Assembly (NCBI RefSeq): GCF_016808095.1 | Contig: NC_068970.1 | Coordinates: 48,209,630 to 48,273,629 of the forward strand | Direction of reading: 5' to 3' | Length of the DNA: 64,000 bases | DNA from: Vigna angularis | Lineage: Eukaryota; Streptophyta; Magnoliopsida; Fabales; Fabaceae | In this document: in pieces, positions 21,711-32,915 of the stretch | Position numbering within the stretch: the first letter of the stretch is position 1 | How the letters are laid out: the number at the start of each line of letters is the position of its first letter | Translations under genes and position numbers: made by a program | The notes under the pieces: generated by a model | Seen by the model: only the letters and a program-made list of their open reading frames with translations | The model's database searches: none | Told to the model about the DNA's origin: nothing

Positions 21711-23099
21711 TGATAACAGTTGAAAAACTGTTATTTTTATACTTAAAATTGACTTCAATTACAACCTTTATGACTTAGAAATTAGCTTGAACTCATGATT
21801 TTGTTGAATTGTTGGAAATAAGAGAGTTGGATAGGTTTTATGCTTGATTTCCTTGTTTTTGAAGGTTTTTAGATGAAACTGATTAAAGAAGTGAAAAGGG
21901 ATAGAGACAGAATCAGAAAAGGACATAGAAAGTGCAAAAGAAGAGAAACCGCAAGTACCGCTCAGCGCAAATTACCGCTGAGCGGCACTCTCAAAGACCC
22001 GTTGGCACCGCTGAGTGGAGAAATGACGTTGAAGGGAAGAATTGGTCACGCGCTATTACCGCTGAGCGGCACTTTTCTGTAATTTTTAGAATAGTATATA
22101 TGCTTTAGGACGTCCTAGGGTTTGTATCTTTGGCTCGAACGAAGCAAAAACACATTATTTCACCTTTGGAAGAGGATTTTGGATGCTAAGGATGCTTTCT
22201 CAACTTTCTAGGGTTCTATCCTTCACTTTTCCATTGTATTTCATCTAGTTTCACCATGAATATGGTGAACTAAACTTATTTTGTTGTTGGGGATTCAATG
22301 TAAATCCTTAGAAACTCTCTTGTATGGAAGTTGTTCTTCAAGATCATTTTTATGATACATGCTTTCTTTCATTAAGTGTTAGAGATATTCTTCTTTGCTG
22401 AAATGGTTGTGATATTTTATTCATGTATGGCATAAATCTTATGATTTGTAAGTATCAGGAGATTTCGTACTCCTAGGGTTGGACGATTTGGGGATGTGAC
22501 AACTCTCCTCTTCTCTTCCTAGGATTGTTATTGAGAGATATCTTAAAAATCACGATTTGGGGAATTCTTCCAACAGTATATTACAAACCTAGACATAGGA
22601 GTATGATGGTTGGTTGTCTTTAAGCTTCTGTTCACTATAATGCATGATTAATTGCTAGGGAGACAAGACATTGTAAATTAGTGATTATGATTAGGCTTTC
22701 TTCGCCGAGACATCAAGTTTAAAGTAATTTAGAAAGTGGCATTAACATTAATGAAAAGAATGATGAATTCCTAAATACAAGAGAGTTGAAAAAATGAAAT
22801 TGATAAACCCCAACAACATATTCATCCATATATTTCAATTCACGTGTTTTGTTTCTTCTTGCCCATTGATCATCACATGCATACATATTTACTTTTCAGT
22901 CTTTTGCATTTGAAACTTACAACAATTTGTTCACAAGTCTTAATTAATCAACAAAATAACACAACTGTCTAGGCCGTGAGTCCTTTGGCAGAACGATACT
23001 TGGTCTTACCAGGTGTACGACTTGATACGATTCGGTTACACTTCCCGATGGTTAACAAGTTCTTGACTCCGTTTTCGGGGATCGAAGGTTTGTTCATCA
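21711..23099 (+). repeat. 3' LTR of the Athila-like element
   Basis: 1389 bp from TGATAACAGTT to TTTGTTCATCA, followed by the target duplication GGTAT. It matches the 5' LTR throughout, with scattered substitutions and short indels, including loss of a TGAGCTTAAGCC-type segment near 22075. Confidence 0.95.
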
Positions 23100-23104
23100 G
23101 GTAT

Positions 23105-23763
23105 TGCATGAACTCATCTTTAAATTCTAAAACTGTGTTAAGTGTCAAATGTATGTTATTATGTGAACTGTATAAATGGTGTAATATGAACATAAGATAG
23201 GAAATTGATGGTCAAAGCCTAAACTAGCTTGTGTGTTATCATGTACCTAAGTTGTAGAATGGAAGTGTGTGGTTATTAGAACGTTGTTCTTATGGTGAGT
23301 TATAGGAAGTATTATACTGGTCAAAAGTGAAGGATGAATATAATTAGTTAAACCTTTGTCTCACTTATTCTCTCAACCGAACCAACTTTTTCTCTCTTAA
23401 ACTCTTCTTCTAATTCGTGCATATTTAAGTGATGGATTAAAACAATGTTATAGTTGTGGAATAAACAATTTCGGTACTCATTCAATATTAAACCATTGCT
23501 ATCATATCAGTTCATAAACTAAATACTTGAACCAAAGAAAACTGAATTAAAAGTCTTCCGATAGTGTAGTAAAAATAGCCCTTTGAAATCTGGTTCTAGA
23601 AATTAGTATCGCAACTCTTTAATCTGGTGTTGTTTCTGTTTCGACTTAGAATCAAATTGTTTGTGCATCGATAACTGTATATCTATTGATAATGAAATTG
23701 GGTGAATTGTTTTATCTGATTTAGATGATTTCACTATTTTAATAAATGTTGTATGTAGGAAAA
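23105..23763. other. Intron of the outer CACTA transposase gene
   Basis: Sequence between the retrotransposon's right flank and the next transposase exon. By position it is the 3' part of the intron whose 5' part is 10598-10824. It is AT-rich with no other feature seen. Confidence 0.5.
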
Positions 23764-24290
23764 AAATTCAAGCATATGAATCTACAATATTGTCGACTCA
23801 ATCAAAAGAAATATCCAGTTCAGATTCATTGGCTCATGCTTTAAGAATCAAAGAGCATTGTGGACGCGTTCGCGGTTTAGGTTTGGGTTCTTACCCATCT
23901 AAAGTCTTTGGAGTCCATGCTCGTTCTCATGATGGATCATCTTCAACTCCTGCTTCTAATGTTGAATTACAAACTCAGATTAATGAATATTTTATCAATT
24001 ACTTGGTTTGTTCTTTTTATGATCAACTTCTTAGATATATTTTTTCTTACTTTTTAAATAATTTCAACTTTTAAAGGTATCTTCATTTGACAACACAAGT
24101 CAATGAAATGAAGACAATGATATCATTATTGTTGCAAAATTATCCGGGTCAATTGTCTTCACAATTTGCTAAATTTATTTGTATGATCTTTTTTTAAATA
24201 TATAACCAACTAACTATTATGTTATATTGTAGGTATCTGATCAAGGAAGTGTGCCAAACGATAGATGTAATGAAGAAGAAGAACCTTAGA
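23764..24290 (+). pseudogene. CACTA (Ptta/En/Spm) transposase, C-terminal exons
   Basis: An AG acceptor is followed by IQAYESTILSTQSKEISSSD, then SLAHALRIKEHCGRVRGLGL and GSYPSKVFGVHA, the characteristic C-terminal block of Ptta/En/Spm transposases. A second part near 24080-24165 reads QVNEMKTMISLLLQN. A last exon near 24234-24290 ends in a stop after a Glu-rich tail. The frame between these parts is broken. It continues the gene begun at 9704. Confidence 0.68.
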
Positions 24291-24299
24291 CATCTTTGT

Positions 24300-24885
24300 A
24301 TTTAATTTTTAGTATTGAACATCGTTGTCTTTAATTTTTTATAGCATAACTGTGTAGAGAATTCAAAATGGCATAACATTGAATTTTGTTTGGAGTGTGC
24401 CACTCTCTGAAAACTACTTGATCGAGAGGCTACTTTCGGATGGTAAAGTACTTCTCTATATATCCTTATCCTCAAAACTGATATTATACAATTAAAATGT
24501 GCTATAAAGTTCTTACTTTCATTTTGGTGTGTGGGAACTAAGGTGCATGAAAAATCTATATTGAAAAGAAACAAAAAAGGTAAAAGTCATTGTATGCAGA
24601 AGTATAATGCATCCTGATACCTTTAGATTTTTAGTGCACTAATGATAATGCTATATATAGTTAGTAATAAAGTATGAATGTCAGATAATTTATTTGTTCC
24701 ATTGAAGGTTTATGGATCCATTAACAAAAGGAGATTATCCATAATTTACAAAGAAGCATTCCAGATTGCTTATTAATTCATTTGATTTTATTAGCATAAA
24801 CTACTACACTGCTAGATAGGTATCTGATGCATCAAAATTAAGAAATTCTCCAATTTCAACCCAAAAAAAAAAATTTGTATGCATT
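24300..24885. other. 3' flank of the CACTA transposase gene
   Basis: AT-rich DNA between the end of the transposase gene and the right subterminal repeats. No exon or element border was recognised. Confidence 0.4.
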
Positions 24886-25242
24886 TCCGACGGTTTTGGA
24901 TAAAACCCCGGATAATTTTCGAACCCAGCTACTTCCGACGGTTCGTAGAACCCCGATTAGTTTCGGTTGTTCTCCAGAAACCCCTGAAAAAGGGGTAGTT
25001 TGCAGAACCCATTGGGTGTCGACGATTTCCCAGAAACCCCTAGTAATAGGGACGGTTTTAGGGAATCCCGGTTAGTTCCGACGGTTCCCAAAACCCTTAG
25101 AAATTGGCAGAAAACCGCTGGTAACTTTGTGACGGTGGTTTTCCCAAATGGTTCTTGTAACCCCTGAAAATATACTTTTCAGGAATTAAAATCCCGGTAA
25201 CGTTAAAAATAACCCCTATTAAAATTGGAGATTTTTGTAGTG
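24886..25242 (+). repeat. Right subterminal repeats and terminus of the outer CACTA
   Basis: GC-rich degenerate repeats built on TTCCGACGGTT, AACCCC and CCCGGTTAG words, ending CCAATTTTAATAGG in inverted form and TTTTTGTAGTG. They mirror 5852-6055. Confidence 0.75.
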
Positions 25243-25638
25243 GTTATACTCAGGAAGGCTTCAATCTAATTGTTAATTAGGAGGAATAATGCTACATAAT
25301 GTATGGAATGGTTGAATTAACTTCTGTTATCGTTCAATATTTAACTTCAACAAAAATAATTCAGTATATAATATAAAATTTTCAAAACAGGAATTAGACA
25401 ATTAAAAAAACTCACAAGAAAAAATAATATACTGATTTAAGTTACATCATGTGCAAATTTAGTGGCATAACAAATGTGGAGTATCACTTTGTCACATCAA
25501 AACAATACTGTTGCTAGCAAACTCAATCGTTAAGGTAATAAATTTAAACTTTATTAATCAGATAGCATCAACACATATACTTAGCATGATTTAGGACCTG
25601 ACACCATGACGAGAGCTGTATATAAAGGGATGTCATAT
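25243..25638. other. 3' flank of the WAT1-related gene
   Basis: AT-rich sequence between the CACTA right end and the stop codon of the minus-strand transporter gene. It should hold the 3' untranslated region. No other feature was seen. Confidence 0.45.
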
Positions 25639-27513
25639 TCATGTCCGTTCTCGGATACTCTCATTGTCAACCATGTAACTAATATCACTGTTGGTAATTT
25701 TAACTCCTGAACTCGCTTCAACATGTTTCGTTTTTTCCGATGATGTTTTTATTTCTTTGCTTTTACCCCACAGCACCATGTACAACCCAGACACAATAAG
25801 CACGGCTCCAATGACACTGAACATCAAACCATCATAAAGTAGAATAAGATAATAATAAAAACTGCAGGTAAACTATGTAACGATAGTAAATTTCGTAAGC
25901 AAGTTTAAAGAAATTTTTGGATTGAACAAAGGTGCACTCATATATGTAACTTTTATGTGTACCTTCCTAGATATAGGTTTTCCTCCAACAGCAAAGGAGC
26001 AAAAATAGCCACAATGACAAGTGAGAGAGGGTTGAAAACAGATGCATACAATGGACCTTTAACTCCTACACACCAAGAAGTGACAATAACAACAACTCCA
26101 GATAGCACAATTCCCTGCCACAGCATTTTTGTTTCTTAATAATTAGCAATTGGAATGTATACTATTTGACCCTCAAATGATAAATATGAAATTAGCATAT
26201 ATATACAGAGAAAGCTGCAGTTAGAAGCCTGATACTCCAACCCAATCTCCATTGGCTCCAATCCTTCTCAACACATAGAGCAAAGACTGTGGCTTGAATT
26301 GCCCCCATGAAGGTCATCAATGCAGTACTTGAGAGATGGCTTGGATATTCTTTGCTCATCCTTGTCTGCATCATATACTAATCATTCACCAAATAAAACC
26401 ACAATTTACTCATTTATGTATTAAAAAAACAGTTTTCTAACCTGAATGATGAGCCATGATGAAAAACTTAGAACACTTCCAAGACCACATAAAACACCTA
26501 CCCATCTTCTTCCAGAGTCAACGTGCGATGATCCTAGGTGCCCCTTTTGATTTTTATGTAAGAGACTAGTGTGGAATCTCCACATCTTAATTTCTTCCCC
26601 TCTGTAAAATGTCAACAGCATTGACCCAACAATTCCTATTATTGGTCCCAACACCTTCACCCTCCCTGAGGCGGTTCGCAAGCTTAACTTTTCCAAGCTA
26701 AAAAAGTACAAATGAAATAATTCATGCATGCAAACTGCTTCGGGATAAAAAGAACTTCAAAATAGTTGTTTATTTTATAGAATTTAATATCTTTTAGAAT
26801 ATTAAATTTGATCAAATAATCCATGTATTAAAAATAAATAAAACTGCAGTGATGAAGATTTCTGACTACGTACCCGAACAAAACGGAGAAGATAAAAGTA
26901 ACCACAGGAACGAGATTATAAAGGGAAGTAGCAAATGTTGCTGATACCCAAGCCAAACCGATGAAATAAAGATTTTGCGCTAAACTGCCCCTGTTCCATT
27001 GTCAAAATCACTTCAGTTAATGATTTTCCATTACAAGGCAAATTAAGGATGAAGAGGGAAGAATCATCAACCATGCATACCCAAATAGACCGCAAAAAAA
27101 TGCCATCAAAAGCACCCTCCACGTCAACTTTGGCCTGCTCTTTCTGTTTTAAATATCATGTAGAAAAGGAAACTAGCACGCGTCTTCTTAATAAAAAATG
27201 AAAAAAGAAGCTTTCCAAATTAAAGACTTTAACTAAATGTGTCGTATGCGATACCAGCGTGTGTTCATGCTTCATATCAGAAAACAGAAATAGACGTTAA
27301 GGGGATTTTAAATGCATACCTTTCTATAACAAGAGCAAGAGAAAGAGAGAATGCAGCTCCGAAAATGTGACGGTAGGAAGTGAGGACCATAATGCTCATT
27401 CCATCATTTATGGTCAATTTATAAAGCACGTTCGCAGCCGCAGTTGCAACCTGCGACAGCACCATTAGCGACGCCGGCTTCAGCTCTTGCACTACTTTTC
27501 TATGATATTTCAT
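25639..27513 (-). CDS. WAT1-related (EamA/DMT family) transporter, complete
   Basis: Seven minus-strand exons with consistent phases and GT-AG borders: 27320-27513, 27081-27143, 26874-26990, 26442-26697, 26207-26365, 25963-26114 and 25639-25816. Together they give 1119 nt and 372 residues, the normal size for plant WAT1-related (UMAMIT) proteins. The protein starts MKYHRKVVQELKPASLMVL. It carries DGMSIMVLTSYRHIFGA and RPKLTWRVLLMAFFCGLFGG in the first EamA half, and VLCGLGSVLSFSSWLIIQ, GVVVIVTSWCVGVKGP and LYASVFNPLSLVIVAIFAPL in the second. A hydrophilic C-terminal tail follows LYMVLWGKSKE. Ten membrane helices are expected. The family exports amino acids, auxin-related or other small metabolites at the plasma membrane or tonoplast; the substrate cannot be read from sequence. 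The start ATG is the first Met before the conserved QELKP block. I see no disrupting mutation. Confidence 0.93.
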
Positions 27514-28792
27514 CTTTGCTCAGCTGTTGCAATAGTTTGAGCTTCAAGAAGACCAAAATATATAGAGGTTATGTTCCACCCCAACCAAGCTAAAAAAATT
27601 TCGGATTAATTTATTTGTATATTACAGAAGCCCTAGCATTCAATATCTCAGCATTTCATTTAACCTCATCAATATGAAAATTTCATATTTCTGTTTGTTA
27701 CATTTTTTTTTTCAAGTTAATAAGTAAATTTTCTTTTTTTTGTAAATAAATGTAAGTTGTGTTTAACAAAAACTAACGGGACAAAAAAACTAAAGAAATT
27801 GAAAAATTAATCGGCTGAAAGAAAGTTGATACCTAACGTTTAAACCACTTAGTTTATAAAATTATAAAATATTTAGTGAAATTTTCCGATAAAAAGATTT
27901 ACGATGGTCAATAAAATAAAATACTTTTACTCGATATTTTATATAATTTTTAATCTTTATTTATAATTTGAGAGTTGTTCTAATTTTTTGCTTTAAATTA
28001 ATTTAAACTCCTTTAAAAGTTATTTCTACATAAAATGTTTTAATTATATTTATTTTACATTCAATTTGACACTCATATTTTTGTTTACAACAAGACATTT
28101 AAAAATATATATTGTGTATTTTTTATTAAGTATATTTTATATCTTGTCATGTTTTTTGTTCAAATTTGAAATAACATAAAAAAGATTATTTTTAAATGGA
28201 AATAAGAAATTTAAAATAAAGAAAAAAATTAGCATACACAATGTGATACCAAAATACTTAAATATAAAAAAATATACCCTTAGTTAATATTAATGTATTG
28301 CAATGTAATTATGAAAAAATAAAATAAATATTATAGATAGTATAATAATTAAACTAAATTCCATATTATAATAATAATAACTTGTATTTATCGTTGTTAA
28401 TATATTATTAAGTAAAATCACTAGTTAGAAATAAGTCTTCTACATATAGTGTTCAACGTCAGTATTGGAAAAGGTAAACGCTAAAAATGAGTGGTGATAT
28501 TGTTTTAAATAATTCTTCTATTTAGATGAAGAAAATTTTCATATTTTGACGTCATATGTTTAATTGAGGTTTGAAAAGAGAAATTCTGGTGTCAATTAAC
28601 ATTGAAATTTTACTTTTGGGATATTATATGATTGCAAGAATCATGTCAAGCTGTACAAAAATGACATTTGGGTTGTCTAGGAAATAATTAGACGTATGAA
28701 AAGGGGAATTCCAACGTCAATTAACACTGGAGTTTCACCTTTTAGACATTAAAACGTGTGGCAGCTAGTTGTAAAAATTCACTATCATAAGA
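27514..28792. other. 5' flank of the WAT1-related gene, AT-rich
   Basis: It contains the promoter of the minus-strand transporter gene, probably within the first few hundred bases, then AT-rich intergenic DNA. From about 28560 to 28740 diverged GTCAATTAACA phrases recur, and a similar phrase follows the next CACTA element at about 30040. This suggests an older repeat into which that element inserted. Confidence 0.45.
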
Positions 28793-30016
28793 CACTAGTA
28801 CAATAAGAAGAAAAGGCACCAGTTATTTTTTATTATTGGCATCGGTTTTGCAACCGAGACATATGTGGACGAGGTAAAAAGAACAGATTTTATGCCTCGG
28901 TCATGGACTGAGATAAAATCAGATAGGAATATGCCTCGGTTCTTACATAACCGAGGTAGTATCCTATTTTTTTTTTCAGATGCAACCTGTTTTTCAGTAC
29001 ACAACCAGAAATTGTTTCAGCAACCAGAAATTGTTTCAGCAACAAGAAACTGTTTCACCAACAAGAAACGGAGTGGTGCAAGTCAATGTTTTTCACACAA
29101 TCGGAAAATCCCAATCCCAATCCAAGAACGAAACAGACCTAACATTTCCCAATTTTAGAAACCCAAAGTGCTTGTGATTGTGAGTCTTCACTGGCCTAGC
29201 CTCAAAAGCAGAAGAACAAGAGTAGATGAACACCTTCTGCAACGAACCAGAAAGCTCCCTTAGGGTTTCCAATCAAACAGGGCTTCGACGGCTGGAGGAA
29301 GATTGTCGGTCTAGGGCGGCGGCGACAACGGAGGGGAAGAATGGTGGAGGCAGCAACGACGGAGGGCTCGCCGATCTGAAGCGGCTTGGCGATGGCGATC
29401 TGGAGCGGTGGATCTAGAGCGGCAGAGGCAGCAACGACGGAGGGCTCGCCAATCTGGAGCGGCTTGGCGATGGCGATCTGGAGCGGTGGATCCAGAGCGA
29501 CGGAGGAGGTACAGCGGCGGAGGCACGAACAGAGAAGAGTGAGAGAATGAGGGAAGAAGAGAGGAAGAATGGGAGAGCACGGACAGAGAAGAAGTGAAAA
29601 TGAAGAGTTAATGTGAGAGCACGGACAGAGAAGATGTTGGGCTGTGGAAATGAAAAAATCAAAGATCACATCATGCCTCGAGTTTCATCAGAACCGAGTT
29701 AGGTGGCAGGAGTTGTATGCCTCGGTTTCGTCTAGAACTGAGTTAGTAGTGCCCTTTAGGCATCGGTTGCTAGGCAACCGAGTTAGTAGCTCTTATCAAA
29801 CCTAACAGTTGTTAGTAGAGCAGGTTTAGGCAGAGTTTTATGCCTCGGTTTTACGTAGAACCGAGTTAGTAGCATGCTTTAGGCACCGGTCATGGGACAA
29901 CTGAAGCATATATATTTAAGCTATTATTACGACTCTGCCACCGCACTATTATACGCTTCGGGTTCGCTTAAACCGAAGCGTATATTGCGCTTTCTAATCC
30001 CATTTTTTTACTAGTG
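28793..30016 (+). mobile_element. Non-autonomous CACTA element, 'TGCCTCGG' family, complete
   Basis: 1224 bp. The left end is CACTAGTACAATAAGAAG and the reverse complement of the right end is CACTAGTAAAAAAATGGG. It is flanked by identical 3-bp duplications AGA (28790-28792 and 30017-30019). Subterminal regions carry direct and inverted copies of TGCCTCGGTT...AACCGAGG. The interior has a short TTGTTTCAGCAACCAGAAA tandem run (29013-29070) and GC-rich repeated sequence (29285-29520). Frames such as 29202-29669 on the minus strand come from that repeat and have no known domain. It encodes no transposase. Confidence 0.9.
29360..29510 (+). repeat. Tandem duplication, two units of about 70 bp
   Basis: GC-rich units containing GACGGAGGGCTCGCC, GGCTTGGCGATGGCGATCTG and GAGCGGTGGATC occur twice in succession with only a few differences. 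It lies inside the CACTA element and is more GC-rich than its surroundings. Confidence 0.85.
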
Positions 30017-30019
30017 AGA

Positions 30020-30650
30020 AGTCGAAAGTCCTAGATTCTAACATCAATTACCTACAAGACGTCAAAATTACTATTTTTCTAAATGTCTTGTAAAAATTTG
30101 TAAAAACAAAACTCACACATTGTTTCACGCTTTCATTTATACTTAAACCTGAATTTTCGAATACGAGTGTAAGGAAGAAGAAATGTTAAATTTTTATCAC
30201 TTACCTCTTGCAAAAGTGTTTCTCTTGCCTTTATTACTTTATTAGTTTTGACTGATTTATATCGTTTTTTTGATTATTGACGTCCTTACACGAGTTGAAA
30301 CTCTATCACCCCCAAGTGAACCAACTGGTTCGTTCATAAGTGCAAGGACAACATATGTTAGATTTGTATTATTTACCACTAATATATGTGTTTTCACAAG
30401 TGGAGGTTACAATTGATTCATTTCGTGTTTTCGTTCTCCATTGAAGGTCTATCACAGCGAACAACAACGTCGGGAAGTTCTTCTCTCTCCGTTGTTGCCA
30501 ATGACTCTCTTCTATCAAGGTTAGTTTTTTGGTTTTGATAAACATTACAATATAGCCATATATTATTCGATACGTGACTTTTAGTTTTCTTATTATATTT
30601 TGTGTGTTGTTTCATGTATTTGTCTTTGATATTTGTCAAAGCGATGTAGT
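30020..30650. other. Unassigned region right of the CACTA element
   Basis: It continues the older repeat interrupted by the CACTA element. A short stretch at 30430-30520 looks exon-like but shows no domain. Confidence 0.35.
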
Positions 30651-30654
30651 AGAA

Positions 30655-31690
30655 TGATTAACCTATACAACAAACCAAGATGGGGATGAATTGGTTTCTT
30701 ATCGCAAATAATACCTTAATTAATTTTCTCATATACTATAAATTTCTTAATAACAATTTAAACAAATAAGAGAGTAAGGAAGGGAGAAAATTGCAAAAGT
30801 GATTTTTATAATGGTTCGGATTACACAGATTCCACGTCTAGTTGTTAATCTTAAATGAGAATTAACGCTTCACTATTAAAAACCAACAAATTGTTACAAT
30901 AAAATAGAAAATAACATACTTTAAGGTTAGAACAACTCTCTTCTTACCCCAAGAAATGAAACTCGTTTCCCTTGAAACCCACAAGGGATGAACACCTCCT
31001 CCGAATGCTTCACGAATGATGAATACATCCTTTGAATCTTCACAAAGGATGACAGACTTTAACTCAGCAATAACAACAACACTCAATCACAACTCCCGTG
31101 AAATTTCTTGCTCTATGTCAACACTAAGTTCTCAAAGCCAAAGCACAAGGGTTACACAAACCCTAGAACACACTTATCACAACACACAACAAAATAGATA
31201 AGTTTTTCGAAATTCAACTATTTTGTATGTTAGAATGAGAGTCCCCAATCCAATTTATAGAGATCTCACTCAAGGATACCTTCAAAAATTCGTTGTCAGC
31301 TATTTAACATGTGATAATTGATTATCCACTTATGGTAATCGATTATGCATTGAATGAAAGCACAATAGTTAAAAACTTGCTTGAAAATTCTCATGATTGC
31401 TCGTGATAATCAATTATGGCAAGTCAAAATCGATTACTGATAATCGATTATTATAAGTTAGTAATTGATTATCTTCAGAATAAAAGGAGGTTTTTTTTAT
31501 TCAAAACAAATTTTAACACAACCTAACGCAAACAATACATAGAATCAAAGATAAATCACAACCTATACAAAAATATACTAAATTACAAAAGTTTTACCAC
31601 AAGACAAGTCTTCATGAAGGTCTTATTGGAACAAGGTCTTCCTTATAAAAAATATGTTCTTTAAAAATCTTTTTCAAATCTTTTTATCTT
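30655..31690 (-). mobile_element. LTR-like fragment, probable Ty1/copia, reversed
   Basis: On the minus strand it shares the layout of the solo LTR at 38680-39697: a segment with TAATCGATTA-type words (31310-31480) and an 'AAAGGATG...TTCGTGAAGCATTCGGAGGAGGTGTTCATCC' type region (30990-31050, as at 39290-39350 and 41560-41620). The borders are not defined, so it is a truncated or diverged LTR. Confidence 0.5.
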
Positions 31691-32915
31691 TCTTGAAATG
31701 CAATCAATAAAGAATGAATAACAATGCAAGAGTAAAGGGAAAGAGAAATTCACACAATGATATATACTAGTTCGGCCAAGCCTACATCCAATCTTCTTTT
31801 AATCAACCTTAGATTGAAACAAAATTCACTATAATGATTGAGTTCTTACAAGCAAGATATAGAGACAACCTTTTCAATGTACTCTCCTCACAACTCTAAA
31901 TCACTTATAGCAAATATATCCAGAAAGAACAATCATCTTTCTGTCAACCCTTAGATACCCCACTCTATGTCACAAGAACTCCTCTAAGTCCTTCTTCCTG
32001 GCAAGCACCAACAAGGAACCACAATCACTTGATTGTAAAATGAAAATTGATCTGGTACAGTACACCTTGTTGTGTAGAAAATGATCAGCCAATGTAAGCT
32101 CTTCAATTCTTCAAAGAATCTTGATGAAATTATCCAAATGTATGAATTCTTGGTTCTTGAAGAGAGTATGACCTCTTGTAATAAAACTCAACAAACAATG
32201 TTAGATATGAAAGTTATGAATCATCAAAGTTGTTGAAAACAGAAAACAATGCATCTATTTATAGATATATCAGTACAGATGCATTTTAATCGATTAGCTA
32301 AATAATGTAATCGATTAAGTAAATCATTCTGCTTTACCAGATTTACATTTTAGAGCATTTAACATATTAAGCAAAGCACATAATCGATTAAGCAATTAAT
32401 ATAAGTCATAACATTTAAAAATATGACCGTTAAGATAGTTATGACTATTCTTGAAAAAAGTTTTCAAACAATACGCATTTTAACCTATTAAAGAAATAAC
32501 ATAATCGATTAAGTATCATACCTAAACAAATTTTCAAAACTTTTTCATTCAAATTACATCAATCCATTCATTAAGCATGTGCAGGCATAACCACGAGTTT
32601 TAAACGATTATACCCATAATGTAATCGGTTAAAACTTGTTGTTTTGCCACAATTAAGTGTGTACTGATATTTGATGAATCTAACAGATTATTCAAACTAT
32701 GTAATCGATTAATTCATACAGATATGTAATGTGAAAAGAGTTGTCAACAGAAACTCATTTGAAAACAATGAATGCATGTCATAGATAGTTCAAGCACATA
32801 CACAGATATAAACAATCAATAGTTTTGTCATGTGTAGGAAACTATAAAACATTTATGTTGTCATCATAAAAAAATCATATGTGAGATATGGGTTCAGCTT
32901 TCCATAGCTCCCCCT
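31691..32915 (-). mobile_element. Second LTR-like fragment, probable Ty1/copia, reversed
   Basis: Contains many TAATCGATTA and GTAATCGATTAAG variants between 32280 and 32720 and a run near 31760 (TAGTTCGGCCAAGCCTACAT) typical of copia LTR transcripts read on the opposite strand. It ends near CATAGCTCCCCCTATCAAC, where TNP2-like coding sequence begins abruptly. This suggests the LTR cut into a CACTA transposase gene. Confidence 0.5.

Larger units (their letters stand above)
10825..23099 (+). mobile_element. Athila-like Ty3/gypsy retrotransposon without polymerase (TR-GAG type)
   Basis: A complete element bounded by LTRs of about 1.4 kb beginning TGATAACAG and ending TTCATCA, with identical 5-bp target duplications GGTAT at 10820-10824 and 23100-23104. 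It has a tRNA-Asp-type primer site, decayed gag and protease, and a purine-rich 3' region. No reverse transcriptase, RNase H or integrase was found, so it is non-autonomous. After subtracting the inner CACTA (16331-20419) and the antisense solo LTR (12710-13870), the element was about 7 kb. The two LTRs show about ten substitutions in their first 210 bases by eye, so the insertion is not recent. Confidence 0.93.
5852..25242 (+). mobile_element. Outer CACTA (En/Spm) transposon, nested island
   Basis: The left end begins CACTACAAAAATATACAATT and the reverse complement of the right end begins CACTACAAAAATCTCCAATT. The two termini stay similar for about 60 bp and share GC-rich subterminal words with AAAACCG, GGGATTAG and AAACCCC. 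Decayed CACTA transposase exons lie between (9704-10597 and 23764-24290), interrupted by a 12.3-kb retrotransposon; without it the element would be about 7.1 kb. The 3-bp flanks do not match (CGT left, GTT right), so pairing rests on terminal similarity and transposase continuity. A foreign CACTA terminus, a kinase fragment and other pieces also lie inside. Confidence 0.65.

Noticed and set aside
29202..29669. 155-codon minus-strand frame in the CACTA element
   Set aside because: Mostly generated by the duplicated GC-rich unit, with overlapping frames on both strands and no domain.
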